64,000 nt of DNA, taken from assembly GCF_900188085.1 (NCBI RefSeq), contig NZ_FZOU01000003.1, positions 372,001-436,000 of the forward strand. The letters run 5' to 3'. Of this stretch, positions 33,991 to 42,489 are shown one piece after another (position 1 is the stretch's first letter; every line of letters begins with the position of its first letter). This DNA comes from Granulicella rosea (GTDB lineage Bacteria > Acidobacteriota > Terriglobia > Terriglobales > Acidobacteriaceae). The notes beneath the pieces were generated by a model that was not told the origin of the DNA, did no database searches, and saw nothing but the letters and a program-made list of their open reading frames with translations. The position numbers and the translations under genes are program-made.

Positions 33991-35292
33991 ATGCCCGTCA
34001 AAAAGATGATCACCCCCCTGCTTGCACTGGTTGCCTGTTCTGTGTTGTTGTCGGGATGCAGCGCCGGTTTCCGTGCATCCTCCGCCGCTCCATCGAGCGC
34101 GCACCTGGAGCTGCAAGGCACGATTCACGGCGGGCAACAGCCGATCTCCGGCGCGTCGGTCGCACTCTATGCTGGCTCGATCAATGGCTATGGCTCCGCC
34201 GTGCAAAGCATCCTCCAAGCTCCTGTCACGACCACGTCGACCGGCGCCTTCAACATCACCGGCGACTACAGCTGCACCACGGGACAGCAGATGTATCTGG
34301 TCGCCACGGGCGGCAACACCGGCTCGGGGGTCAACCCCAACTCAGCCATCATGGCGGCGCTCGGAGACTGCGCCCAGCTCTCCGCCAACACCTACGTCAA
34401 CGCGAATGAGGTGACGACAGTCGCGAGCGCCTTCGCGCTCGCTCCTTTCATGTCCGGCGCCTCCGCCCTCGGAACGTCATCCACCAACATCGCCGGCCTC
34501 GCGCGCGCCTTTGCGTCGGTGCATAAGCTGGTCAACACGGCGACCGGCGCGGCTCCGGGCGATCTGTTGCCCGCCGGCGCGACAGCCCCCACGGCCGAGA
34601 TCAACACGCTGGCCAACCTGATCGCCGCGTGTGTGAACACGACAGGCGACGCCGGCTCCCTGAGTCTCTGTCATCAACTCTTCGTCAACGTGACCCCCGC
34701 CGGCGGCATCGTGCCCACCGACACCGTCGGCGCCGCGCTTGCGATCGCAAAAAATCCGACGTTGAACGTGCCGGCCCTCTTCAACATGATTCCAGCTTCG
34801 AATCCCTTTCAGCCCTCCCTCACGACGGCGCCCATCGACTGGACCCTCGCCATCGACTACGCGGGTTCCTTCAATAAGCCCACGACCACGGCCATCGATC
34901 AGAGCGGCAACATCTGGGTGGCGAACGCCGGCAACAACACGGTGACGGCGCTCGCGCAAACAGGCTCTCCCGCAACCACAGCACCGCTGTCCGGCAACGG
35001 CTTGGCGGCTCCGACGGCAGCGGCCATCGATGCTGCCGGCAATGCCTGGTTCGCCAATGCAACAGGCGCCGTCCTCTCCGCCTTCACTCCGTCCGGAACC
35101 GCACTTACGGGTTCTCCGTTTACGTCCAATGGGATCAGCCAGCCTGTCTCCCTCGCGTTCGATGCCATCGGCAATGTATGGGTGGCGAACGCCGGTAACG
35201 ACAGCATCCTCGAACTCACAAGCTCAGGCGTTCCCGTGCAGCAGATCTCAACCACAGCCGCATCCAGCTCGATCGCGATCAATCCGAAGTGA
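33991..35292 (+). CDS. Lipoprotein with NHL-like beta-propeller blades
   Basis: 433-residue predicted lipoprotein. ATG 33991 has GAAGGAG 8 nt upstream and gives an ideal signal, ALVACSVLLSGC, with the lipidated Cys near residue 23. The open frame reaches back to 33910, where it would overlap the previous stop as ATGA, but that start would bury the signal. A carboxypeptidase-regulatory-like Ig domain follows (about 38-110: LQGTIHGGQQPISGASVALY). The C-terminal part carries repeated blades such as IDQSGNIWVANAGNNTVTAL, IDAAGNAWFANA and FDAIGNVWVANAGNDSILEL. These closely resemble the blades at the C terminus of the preceding protein. It may be a surface glycan-binding partner; that is inference. 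Confidence 0.75.
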   Translation: MPVKKMITPLLALVACSVLLSGCSAGFRASSAAPSSAHLELQGTIHGGQQPISGASVALYAGSINGYGSAVQSILQAPVTTTSTGAFNITGDYSCTTGQQMYLVATGGNTGSGVNPNSAIMAALGDCAQLSANTYVNANEVTTVASAFALAPFMSGASALGTSSTNIAGLARAFASVHKLVNTATGAAPGDLLPAGATAPTAEINTLANLIAACVNTTGDAGSLSLCHQLFVNVTPAGGIVPTDTVGAALAIAKNPTLNVPALFNMIPASNPFQPSLTTAPIDWTLAIDYAGSFNKPTTTAIDQSGNIWVANAGNNTVTALAQTGSPATTAPLSGNGLAAPTAAAIDAAGNAWFANATGAVLSAFTPSGTALTGSPFTSNGISQPVSLAFDAIGNVWVANAGNDSILELTSSGVPVQQISTTAASSSIAINPK

Positions 35293-35299
35293 AGATAAC

Positions 35300-35357
35300 C
35301 CTCGCGAACGGAGGACTCCTCGGGATCTATCTCAGTCGTGGAGTTCTCCTTGCGAGG
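35300..35357 (+). terminator. Imperfect stem-loop after lipoprotein gene
   Basis: CCTCGC...GGACTCC (35300-35319) pairs with GGAGTTCTCCTTGCGAGG (35340-35357) around a 20-nt loop, starting 8 bp after the stop. There is no U-tract. Confidence 0.4.
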
Positions 35358-35562
35358 CGCATGGCCTCGCGCCCCGGGGACATGCCGTGTGGGGAGCGAC
35401 TCTTCCGCGTCGTTGTAGCCGTTGCGTCAAAGTCAGCCCGTCGAACGCCGTCTTCCTAACCAGCCGCAATCGACTCGCGGGCTCAACCAAAGACGATATC
35501 GGCCGCAGCACAGGCAGCGCGATGATTGCGAGCGAGGCTAAGCCAGATCGGAGGAAAGCCAG

Positions 35563-35877
35563 ATGATACGGAAACTGCCGCTCGATATCGCGGTTACACC
35601 CGAGTCAGACCATACGCTGGTCCAAGCAAGCCGCACCTTATCGGCACGGCGAAGACGTCCAGATGTCGACAGAAGCTATCTCGTTCCGACGCTCAGTAAG
35701 GCGATCGCCATCATCCGCCTCCTCGAAGCGAGTGCTGAGCGTCTGAATGTCAATCAAATTTCAGAACGAAGCGGCGTTCCAAAGAGCACCACCTACCGGA
35801 TTCTGCGGACTCTCTCCGCCCACGGCTACCTTCCGCGAGGAGCCGACGGACTCTACTTTTTCGATGAATCATCCTGA
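35563..35877 (+). CDS. IclR-type winged-helix fragment
   Basis: 104 residues. The C-terminal two thirds match the IclR DNA-binding domain: LVPTLSKAIAIIRLLEASAE, LNVNQISERSGVPKSTTYRI and LRTLSAHGYLPR. Full IclR proteins are about 250 residues with a ligand domain, which is absent. The frame stops right after the wing (GLYFFDESS) and no continuation was found in the next 100 bp. GGAGG lies 8 nt before the ATG, so it may still be expressed as a stand-alone HTH protein. Position before the GH42 gene suggests it once controlled, or still controls, sugar genes. Confidence 0.65.
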   Translation: MIRKLPLDIAVTPESDHTLVQASRTLSARRRRPDVDRSYLVPTLSKAIAIIRLLEASAERLNVNQISERSGVPKSTTYRILRTLSAHGYLPRGADGLYFFDESS

Positions 35878-35980
35878 CTGGCAGTCCACTTGCCGGGCCG
35901 GTTGGCGTGACTCGGTCCCGTGGGGTGAGATTCGATCGAAGACTCCCGTTGTATGTGGAACCTGAGGATATGGGCTGCCG

Positions 35981-36403
35981 ATGAAACGACCGAACCGCGA
36001 ACGAGACATCAAGGACGTCCTGCGATCTTCCTCTCATCGCCGTGAGGCAGCCATGAGAACCTTAGTTAGCCTGCAAGGTAAGTGGAAGCTGCACCTTCTC
36101 TGGGCGTTGACCGTTCGCGCCGCGCGCTTTGGCGAGTTGAGGCGGGCCTTGCCGCAGACGTCCAGCAAGACGATCCACCAGACCCTCCGACAGTTGGAGG
36201 CCGCAGACCTGGTCTCCCGAACGGACCTCAGCGATCGAACGCTTCATGTAGAGTATCGTTTGACGGAAGGCGCCGACGTCGCCGTGCGTGAGCTGCTCGA
36301 TCACCTTGAGGCGTTTTCGAGGCTGATCGCGGCTGCTCCTCGGCTCGAGGCGAACTCCGTTGGGGAAGGTGATTCCGACCCCGAACCTCAACCCCAGGAT
36401 TGA
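35981..36403 (+). CDS. HxlR-family winged-helix regulator
   Basis: 140-residue regulator. The HxlR core is visible as LVSLQGKWKLHLLWALTVRA, RFGELRRALPQ, SSKTIHQTLRQLEAADLVSR and VEYRLTEGADVAVRELLDHL. HxlR proteins are usually redox- or aldehyde-responsive, but a Cys near the N terminus, common in sensing members, is not present here. It lies between the IclR-type fragment and the GH42 gene in the same direction and 18 bp before GH42, so it could be co-transcribed and act on the sugar locus. Confidence 0.8.
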   Translation: MKRPNRERDIKDVLRSSSHRREAAMRTLVSLQGKWKLHLLWALTVRAARFGELRRALPQTSSKTIHQTLRQLEAADLVSRTDLSDRTLHVEYRLTEGADVAVRELLDHLEAFSRLIAAAPRLEANSVGEGDSDPEPQPQD

Positions 36404-36421
36404 ACCGCATGGAGACACGCC

Positions 36422-38473
36422 ATGATTCGTCAACGTCTGTTCGTTGTTGCCTGTCTTGCATCCTTCTGTCTTTCGACCGTCGCCCAAGCCCCGCTCCCGC
36501 CTCAACCGCGCACGCCTCCCCTGCTTCTCGGCGCGGCCTGGTATCCCGAGCAATGGCCGGAGAGCCGGTGGGACGCCGATCTTTCCTTGATGGAGGCGGC
36601 GCACATCCGTTTCGTCCGGGTGGGAGAGTTCGCCTGGTCGACGATCGAGCCTGCCGAGGGCCGGTATGAGTTGGATTGGCTGGAGCGTGCCGTCCGCCTC
36701 GCTGAAAAGCACCATATCGCTGTCGTTCTCGGCACGCCCACGGCCGCCCCGCCCGCGTGGCTGACCACGCGATACCCAGAGACCCTTCGCACCAAGGACG
36801 ATGGCCGCAAAGACGAGCACGGCAACCGTCAGCAATTCGACTGGTCCGATCCCAGGTACCGTGAGTTCTGCCGTGACATTGCGGGGAAAATGGCCGAGCG
36901 CTTCGGTCACGATCGCAACGTGATCGGCTGGCAGATCGACAACGAGTATGCGAATGAGAGCTACGGCCCCGAGGATCGCGCTCGTTTCCAGCAGTGGCTC
37001 AAGGCGAAGTATACGACGCTCGATAACCTGAACGCCCGTTGGACGACGGCCTATTGGAGCGAGACCTTTCAGGACTGGAGCCAGATTCCCATTGCCGTCA
37101 GCTACGGAAATCCCGGTCTGCTGCTCAACTGGCGCGAGTTTGTCACCGATGAGTGGCGTAGTTACCAGAAGAATCAACTGGATGTCATCCGTGCCCATGC
37201 GGAGCGCCGTCAGCGCATCACCACGAACATGATGGGCTGGTTCGACTCCTACGATCACTACACGGTCGCGCAGGATCTCGATTTCGCGAGTTGGGACGAC
37301 TACGTCGGCTCGGGCCACCTCGATCCCGCGCGCAACGGAGCGACGCACGATCTCACGCGCGGCTTTCTGCGCAAGAATTTCTGGGTGATGGAGACACAAC
37401 CCGGCATGGTGAACTGGCATGCGGATAACAACATCCTCGATAAGGGCGAGGTCCGGGCGATGGCCTGGAACGCCATCGGCCATGGCTCCGAAGCCGTCGC
37501 ATACTGGCAGTGGCGCAGCGATCTCAACGGGCAGGAGCAGTACCACGGTACGCTCGTCGGCGCGGATGGAACCCCCGTCCCCGTCTATGACGAGGTGCAG
37601 CAGGTCGGCGCCGATTTCGAAAAGGCCGGTTCCGTTCTCGCCGGCACGACCGTCGCATCCGAGATCGCCATCCTCCAGGACTATCCAAGCCGCTGGGCGA
37701 TCAACTGGCAGCGGCATAACAAGGCGTTCGATCCGATCGAGTCTTTCCTCACGTACTACCGGCCGCTCCACGCCCTTACTGGTGCGATCGATGTCGTCTC
37801 CGACACCGCGCCGCTCAGCCGTTATAAACTCGTCGTCGCGCCCGCGCTGAACCTGCTCACGCCCGAAGCCGCGAAGAATCTCGAAGCCTATGTCCGCGCC
37901 GGCGGTCGTCTCGTGCTCGGTCAACGGAGCGCGATGAAGGATGAAGACAATGGCCTCGCTCCCCAGCGACAGCCCGGTCCGCTGGTCGATCTCCTCGGCG
38001 CCCGTGTCGAACAGTTCTACGCTCTCGAAAAGAATGTTCCGGTCATGGGCGAATGGGGCGCCGGGGAAGATTCCGTCTGGGCGGAACAGCTGGGCTCACT
38101 CAAGCCGGACGTGCGAACTCTGATGCGTTACGGGAAGAGCAATGGCTGGCTCGATGGTCAGCCCGCGGCGGTGACACGCAAGGTGGGCCAAGGGAGCATC
38201 ACCTACATTGGGATGCAGCTTTCGGCGTCCATGGGCGCCAAGGCCGGGGCATGGATGCTCGAGGAGGCCGGAATCTCAGAGACGTTTCCCAATCTTCCGG
38301 AGGGAGTCGACCTCGCCGTCCGTGTCGGGGAAGGGAAGAGAGTTCTCATTTTGACCAACTATGCGGATCAACCCCGCGTCGTGTCTTTACCCAAGCCCAT
38401 GGAAGATGTCCTGGAAGGAGGCCAGACACGATCCGTGAAACTGCAGCAGTATGGCGTCGCGGTTCTGAGGTGA
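36422..38473 (+). CDS. Glycoside hydrolase family 42 beta-galactosidase, secreted
   Basis: 683-residue enzyme with a signal peptide (FVVACLASFCLSTVAQA). GH42 landmarks in order: LGAAWYPEQWPESRWDADL (about 36-54), RVGEFAWSTIEPAEG, GTPTAAPPAWL, the acid/base in WQIDNEYA (Glu near 176), the nucleophile in WVMETQPGMVNWH (Glu near 324) and a trimerisation-type domain after 400. Such enzymes release beta-galactose, for example from galactan side chains of pectin. With GH28 and GH106 nearby, a rhamnogalacturonan-I degrading role is likely. It is last in the plus-strand series, with 435 bp of non-coding sequence after it. Confidence 0.9.
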   Translation: MIRQRLFVVACLASFCLSTVAQAPLPPQPRTPPLLLGAAWYPEQWPESRWDADLSLMEAAHIRFVRVGEFAWSTIEPAEGRYELDWLERAVRLAEKHHIAVVLGTPTAAPPAWLTTRYPETLRTKDDGRKDEHGNRQQFDWSDPRYREFCRDIAGKMAERFGHDRNVIGWQIDNEYANESYGPEDRARFQQWLKAKYTTLDNLNARWTTAYWSETFQDWSQIPIAVSYGNPGLLLNWREFVTDEWRSYQKNQLDVIRAHAERRQRITTNMMGWFDSYDHYTVAQDLDFASWDDYVGSGHLDPARNGATHDLTRGFLRKNFWVMETQPGMVNWHADNNILDKGEVRAMAWNAIGHGSEAVAYWQWRSDLNGQEQYHGTLVGADGTPVPVYDEVQQVGADFEKAGSVLAGTTVASEIAILQDYPSRWAINWQRHNKAFDPIESFLTYYRPLHALTGAIDVVSDTAPLSRYKLVVAPALNLLTPEAAKNLEAYVRAGGRLVLGQRSAMKDEDNGLAPQRQPGPLVDLLGARVEQFYALEKNVPVMGEWGAGEDSVWAEQLGSLKPDVRTLMRYGKSNGWLDGQPAAVTRKVGQGSITYIGMQLSASMGAKAGAWMLEEAGISETFPNLPEGVDLAVRVGEGKRVLILTNYADQPRVVSLPKPMEDVLEGGQTRSVKLQQYGVAVLR

Positions 38474-38908
38474 AGTTCGAGACGTCATCCCCGACTCTTT
38501 GGGTCTCCATCGAGCTTGAACCGATCCTTAGGCTGTTTCCTCGAAGCGCCATTTCAGAGCGGAGCGAATCGAGATGGCGGCGGGATGTCGGCAGGAGCGG
38601 CTTGGGTCCGCAGTCTCTCTTTCCGTCTCCCGAGCGCAGACCTTCGATTGGATCCAATCGCTTCTCATCCGGCCACCAAACATCAAGCTGCTCTTGTCGA
38701 GGGGCTCGCCCAGCCCGTTGTGAGCAAGTTCCGCAAGCTTGTTCCGTGCCCCCGGACTTCAGCATGTTTACCTGCGTATCTTCTTCTCCTGATCGGGTTA
38801 CACTTCTTCGCAGTTCCCGAACCTCCCCGAACACGGGGAGGTTGTTACTTTTCCATGCCGAACCTCCAAAGAGCGGAGATTCTCAGTCCCACACTTCGTT
38901 CAGGCGGC
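38474..38908. other. Non-coding region holding the second copy of a dispersed hairpin repeat
   Basis: No gene is supported. Bases 38800-38852 are a second, imperfect copy of the 8775-8829 sequence. It has the same AACCTCCCC/GGGGAGGTT stem (38820-38828, 38835-38843), the same upstream CACTTC-TCGCA block and a T-rich tail. It could end transcription from GH42. The rest is unexplained. Confidence 0.5.
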
Positions 38909-40315
38909 CTATAGCATCCCTAACTGTGTCAGCTTTTCGTAGAGTAATCGCCGGTGTATTCCCAGCCTGCGCGCGGCGTCCGACTTGTTGCCGTGAGATG
39001 CTTTCAACGCTTGTTCGATGAGATGCCGTTCCCAGCTTGCGACCGCTTCGTGGAAAGGCATCGCTTCGGCTGCCTGAGCGTCGAAGAGACCGGGCGTGGC
39101 GTTCTTCTCTCTCGCCAATTCTTCCTGGATGAGGTCGACCGTTATGGCGCGTCCTCCGGCTTTGACCGCGGCCCGCTCGACCAGATGCTCCAACTCCCGC
39201 ACATTGCCTGGAAAGAAGTAGTTCTGCAGAGCCGCGATCGCTTCCGCCGAAAGGCCCGTCGAGGCGAGTTGATTTCGTTGTGCATAGCGCGCAAGGAAAT
39301 ACTCCGCCAAGGGAAGGACGTCGGACCGGCGTTCTCGCAGTGGCGGGAGCCGGACCGTAAAGGCGTTCAAGCGATAGAAGAGATCTGCGCGGAAGGTCCT
39401 CTGCTCGACATCATCCTCCAGCGGACGATTCGTCGCGGCAATCACCCTCACATCGGCATGGAGGGAAGCCGTTCCTCCGACCCGCTCGAAGGTGTGCTCC
39501 TGGAGCACGCGTAAGAGCTTGGGCTGAAGCGATAGCGGTAGCTCTCCGATCTCATCCAGAAAGATCGTGCCGCCGTCCGCAGCTTCAAACTTCCCCCGCT
39601 TCTGTGCGACTGCACCGGTGAATGCCCCGCGTTCGTGTCCGAAGAGTTCGGACTCCAACAGCTCGGGAGGCAGTGCGGCGCAGTTGAGAATGATGAAGGG
39701 GCGACGGCTTCTCGCGCTGTTTTGATGAATGGCGCGGGCGACGACCTCCTTGCCGGTGCCGGATTCTCCCAGAAGCAGAACGCCCACATCGGTTGCGGCG
39801 ACCCTGCCGATATTCTTGAAGACTTCAATCCATGCAGGCGAGTTGCCGATGAGTTGAGGCTTCAACCCTTCGTCGGATTCGGTCAGGTCTTCCAGGGATT
39901 TGTCTCTGAACCGCTGCTGTCGTAACACCTCGACCTCGCGCTGCAGTTCCATGTGGCGGATTGCGCGTGCGACGGTGGCGAGGGCCAGGTCGATATCGAG
40001 AGGCTTAGTGATGAAGTCGTACGCGCCAAGCTGCATGGCCTGCATCGCATTCGGTCCGGTGCCGTGAGCGGTGAGGATGATGACAGGCATGGTCGTCGGC
40101 AGCCCTTCGGACCGGAGACTCTTGAGAAACTGCTCTCCGCCGCCGCCCGGCATCTTCCAGTCGCAGAGTGTGAGGTCGGGAGTCGTCGTCTGGAGCAAGG
40201 CGATCCCTTCTTCGGCATTCGTTGCGATGCGAGTCCCATATCCCGCATCCGACAGCAGTTCCCGCAACGTCTCTCGAAAGTTATGATCGTCGTCCACGAT
40301 GAGCACTTCAGACAT
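38909..40315 (-). CDS. NtrC-family sigma-54-dependent response regulator
   Basis: 468-residue activator. Receiver domain (about 1-120): acidic pocket VDDD, phospho-acceptor in CDWKMPGG, and conserved Lys in FITKPLD. The AAA+ domain (about 160-380) has Walker A GESGTGKE, the sigma-54 contact loop GAFTGA and Walker B IFLDEIGE. The C-terminal Fis-type HTH is [19 protein letters not shown]. It overlaps the kinase gene by 8 bp, so both are one operon. It very probably activates the divergent sigma-54 promoter at 42222-42236 by binding the dyads at about 42115-42198. Confidence 0.92.
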   Translation of the reverse strand: MSEVLIVDDDHNFRETLRELLSDAGYGTRIATNAEEGIALLQTTTPDLTLCDWKMPGGGGEQFLKSLRSEGLPTTMPVIILTAHGTGPNAMQAMQLGAYDFITKPLDIDLALATVARAIRHMELQREVEVLRQQRFRDKSLEDLTESDEGLKPQLIGNSPAWIEVFKNIGRVAATDVGVLLLGESGTGKEVVARAIHQNSARSRRPFIILNCAALPPELLESELFGHERGAFTGAVAQKRGKFEAADGGTIFLDEIGELPLSLQPKLLRVLQEHTFERVGGTASLHADVRVIAATNRPLEDDVEQRTFRADLFYRLNAFTVRLPPLRERRSDVLPLAEYFLARYAQRNQLASTGLSAEAIAALQNYFFPGNVRELEHLVERAAVKAGGRAITVDLIQEELAREKNATPGLFDAQAAEAMPFHEAVASWERHLIEQALKASHGNKSDAARRLGIHRRLLYEKLTQLGML

Positions 40316-41963
40316 CTTGTCCTGCCTCTTGTTTTGCCATCCTTAGGGTATCCCGGTCCTTGCTCTCCAATGGCAGACGGAGCGAAGCCACAGCCCCGCC
40401 TCCTTCGCGGTTGGCGAGAAGCAGTTCGCCTCCGTGAGCCTGCACAATCTCAAATGAGATGGAGAGGCCGAGTCCCGTTCCCGTGTCCTTCGTGGTGTAG
40501 AACGGGTCCAGCGCATGACGCAGAGCTGCCGACGTAAATCCCTGCCCGTCGTCCGCAATGTCGATGCGGGCAAATGCAGCATCCAGCGTCGTGCGGATGG
40601 TTACGGTTCCACCTTCCGCGGCGGAATGCGACGCTGAGTAAACGGCGTTCTCCATAAGATTGTCGAGCACCTGGAGGAGTCGGCCGCGGTCTGCCATGAG
40701 GACGCTGTGGGTCGTTGCCTCGCAGATAATCTGGATGCCTTTGGCCGCTTCTTTCTCTGCCCACGTCGAGGCCGTGACCCTGCATAGATCGTCGAGCGAG
40801 ATGAGCTGAAGTTGAAGCTGGATCGGCCTGGCGAAATAGAGGAGACGGCTGATGATGGTATCCAGACGGTCGATCTCTTCGAGGATCACGGCGCTGCTCC
40901 GCCTGGCAGCTTCCGCGTCCGTGGAACGCTGCCACATCTGCGTCCGCATTCGGATCGTGCCGAGTGGATTGCGTAGCTCATGCGCGATTCCGGCGGCAAA
41001 CTGCCCCAGCGCGGAGAGCCGTTCGTTATGGCGCACCTGCGATTCCAATGTCCGCTCGTTCTCGATTTTTTCCTGCAAGGCAAGCGCCAGGGAATCGATA
41101 CCGTGGAGAACGCGATCGAATTCTTCGAGCGGCGGACGGCCCTGCATCTGCTGACTGGCTGCCGGCAAGCCGCCCTCCATCGAACCCAATCGTTGGAGGA
41201 CGATGTTCACCCCGCTGCGAATCTCCGTCGTCACGAACACGGCGAGCAACGCGGTGATCAGTGCGGCGATCCCGAAACCCACGCTTCCAAACAGGAGTTC
41301 GCGGTTTTGCCCGCCCTCGATGCCCGGTAGGCGCTCCATCAGCCAGGCAGCGCCAGTCACTTCGTCTGTCGCCTTGGCGGTTTGATCTGTCCGGGACGGC
41401 TCATGGATCGGAGCTGCTACGAAGAGGATGGCGTCATGCGGCCCCTCAAACCGAAAGGTCTTGATTGCATCTGCCGCTACCGCTTCACGCGCGAGATTTT
41501 CGATGGTGGGCCGCTCTCGCTCGGGCATACCTTTCTCAGCCCCTGGTCCCTCATGGGTCGGGAAGGCATACCCGATCAGAGCATCGGCTCTGGCAGCATA
41601 GAAGCCGCCCTCGACGCCATCCTCATGCTGCAAGGTCTCCGCCGTGAGTTCTTTCAGGAGATCGGGTTTCGGATGCGGTGGCCGGTCGCGCTCTGGGTGC
41701 GGTGGCGTCGGAGGAGCAGGCGGCGGTGGCGGTCCCGGCTGGATCGCTCGCAGAGAACGATCCGCCGTCCGGTGGTCGGCATAGTTCCGTGCCAGATTGG
41801 CCGCCACGCTGACAAGACGATGCTCGGTCAGGGACAGTGCTTCCGCATGGCGATTACGAAGAAATGTAAACAAGCTGAGAGCGGCGGCCGCGAGGAACAG
41901 AAACGTCAAAACGACGAGCAACAGGATGCGTGAGCGAAGGCTTCTCCAAAAGATCTTCGGCAT
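40308..41963 (-). CDS. Membrane sensor histidine kinase with proline-rich sensor region
   Basis: 551-residue kinase. TM1 lies at about 11-31 (LLLVVLTFLFLAAAALSLF). An extracytoplasmic sensor follows with a striking proline stretch (about 70-95, GPPPPPAPPTPPHPERDRPP), then TM2 near 230-250 (FGIAALITALLAVFV). The phospho-acceptor is in AGIAHELRNPLGT, the N box NLMENAVYSA, G1 DDGQGF and G2 TGLGLSISFEIVQ. ATG 41963 is preferred with GAGGAG just upstream; the open frame begins at a GTG 7 codons earlier. It is the partner of the overlapping NtrC-type regulator. The ligand is unknown. Confidence 0.88.
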   Translation of the reverse strand: MPKIFWRSLRSRILLLVVLTFLFLAAAALSLFTFLRNRHAEALSLTEHRLVSVAANLARNYADHRTADRSLRAIQPGPPPPPAPPTPPHPERDRPPHPKPDLLKELTAETLQHEDGVEGGFYAARADALIGYAFPTHEGPGAEKGMPERERPTIENLAREAVAADAIKTFRFEGPHDAILFVAAPIHEPSRTDQTAKATDEVTGAAWLMERLPGIEGGQNRELLFGSVGFGIAALITALLAVFVTTEIRSGVNIVLQRLGSMEGGLPAASQQMQGRPPLEEFDRVLHGIDSLALALQEKIENERTLESQVRHNERLSALGQFAAGIAHELRNPLGTIRMRTQMWQRSTDAEAARRSSAVILEEIDRLDTIISRLLYFARPIQLQLQLISLDDLCRVTASTWAEKEAAKGIQIICEATTHSVLMADRGRLLQVLDNLMENAVYSASHSAAEGGTVTIRTTLDAAFARIDIADDGQGFTSAALRHALDPFYTTKDTGTGLGLSISFEIVQAHGGELLLANREGGGAVASLRLPLESKDRDTLRMAKQEAGQDV

Positions 41964-42114
41964 TCCGCTCCTCTCTCGTCCCACTTTTGAGAACTTCTAT
42001 CGAGCACCTGTCGTTATGATATGCAACTGACCGGCCAATGGTGATCCGCCCGATTCTGATCGCTATTCTGCAGATCGGATGCAAAGACATCGACCCTTGG
42101 GAAACGATCTGTAC

Positions 42115-42144
42115 GCAATCCGCACAGACAGGTGAGCGGATTGC
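42115..42144. promoter_or_regulatory. Dyad enhancer (UAS-like) upstream of sigma-54 promoter
   Basis: Exact arms GCAATCCGC (42115-42123) and GCGGATTGC (42136-42144) lie about 80-110 bp upstream of the -24 element. A second, one-base-imperfect dyad of the same half-site follows (CAATCCGC at 42173-42180, GCGATTG at 42192-42198). Spacing and symmetry fit binding sites of an NtrC-type dimer. Confidence 0.65.
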
Positions 42145-42221
42145 GGCCGGCGCATGGCGCTCCAGAAGTCTCCAATCCGCCAAATGTAAGGCGATTGCGG
42201 GGATTCGGCGGTTTCGAAGAA

Positions 42222-42236
42222 TGGCACGTCGCTTGC
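42222..42236 (+). promoter_or_regulatory. Sigma-54 (-24/-12) promoter
   Basis: TGGCAC-GTCGC-TTGC matches the -24/-12 consensus exactly (TGGCAC at 42222-42227, TTGC at 42233-42236). It points toward the MFS operon and lies downstream of paired dyads, opposite an NtrC-type regulator gene. Transcription would start near 42248. Confidence 0.85.
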
Positions 42237-42261
42237 CCTAGAACGCGTAGAGGTATTGCCG

Positions 42262-42468
42262 ATGCACATTCGATCTTTCTCTGAAAGTCGCCGGTTTGAG
42301 ACTAATGGGCTGCCAGTTCGATGCGCCATACTCCAACTGCATCGAACCCCTTACCAAGAGAAAAAGAAACTACGTTATGCCGCCTCCGAAGAAGGCGGCG
42401 ATGTGAAGCACCATGGTTCACTCCAGCTTGAGAGTGGCCGCAAGAACCTTCAACTCAAAAGCGCTTAG
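42262..42468 (+). CDS. Possible leader ORF in the sigma-54 transcript
   Basis: 68 codons begin 14 bp after the expected transcription start, with GAGGT 7 nt before the ATG. The protein is basic, with no recognisable domain. A GCCGCCT/AGGCGGC hairpin (42379-42399) lies inside it. It may be a regulatory leader peptide or chance. No homology was recognised. Confidence 0.25.
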   Translation: MHIRSFSESRRFETNGLPVRCAILQLHRTPYQEKKKLRYAASEEGGDVKHHGSLQLESGRKNLQLKSA

Positions 42469-42489
42469 TCGCCGGAAAAATTGTCACCG

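Noticed and set aside
36062..37924. 620-codon frame antisense to GH42
   Set aside because: Overlaps both the HxlR and GH42 genes, which have clear motifs; no domain seen.
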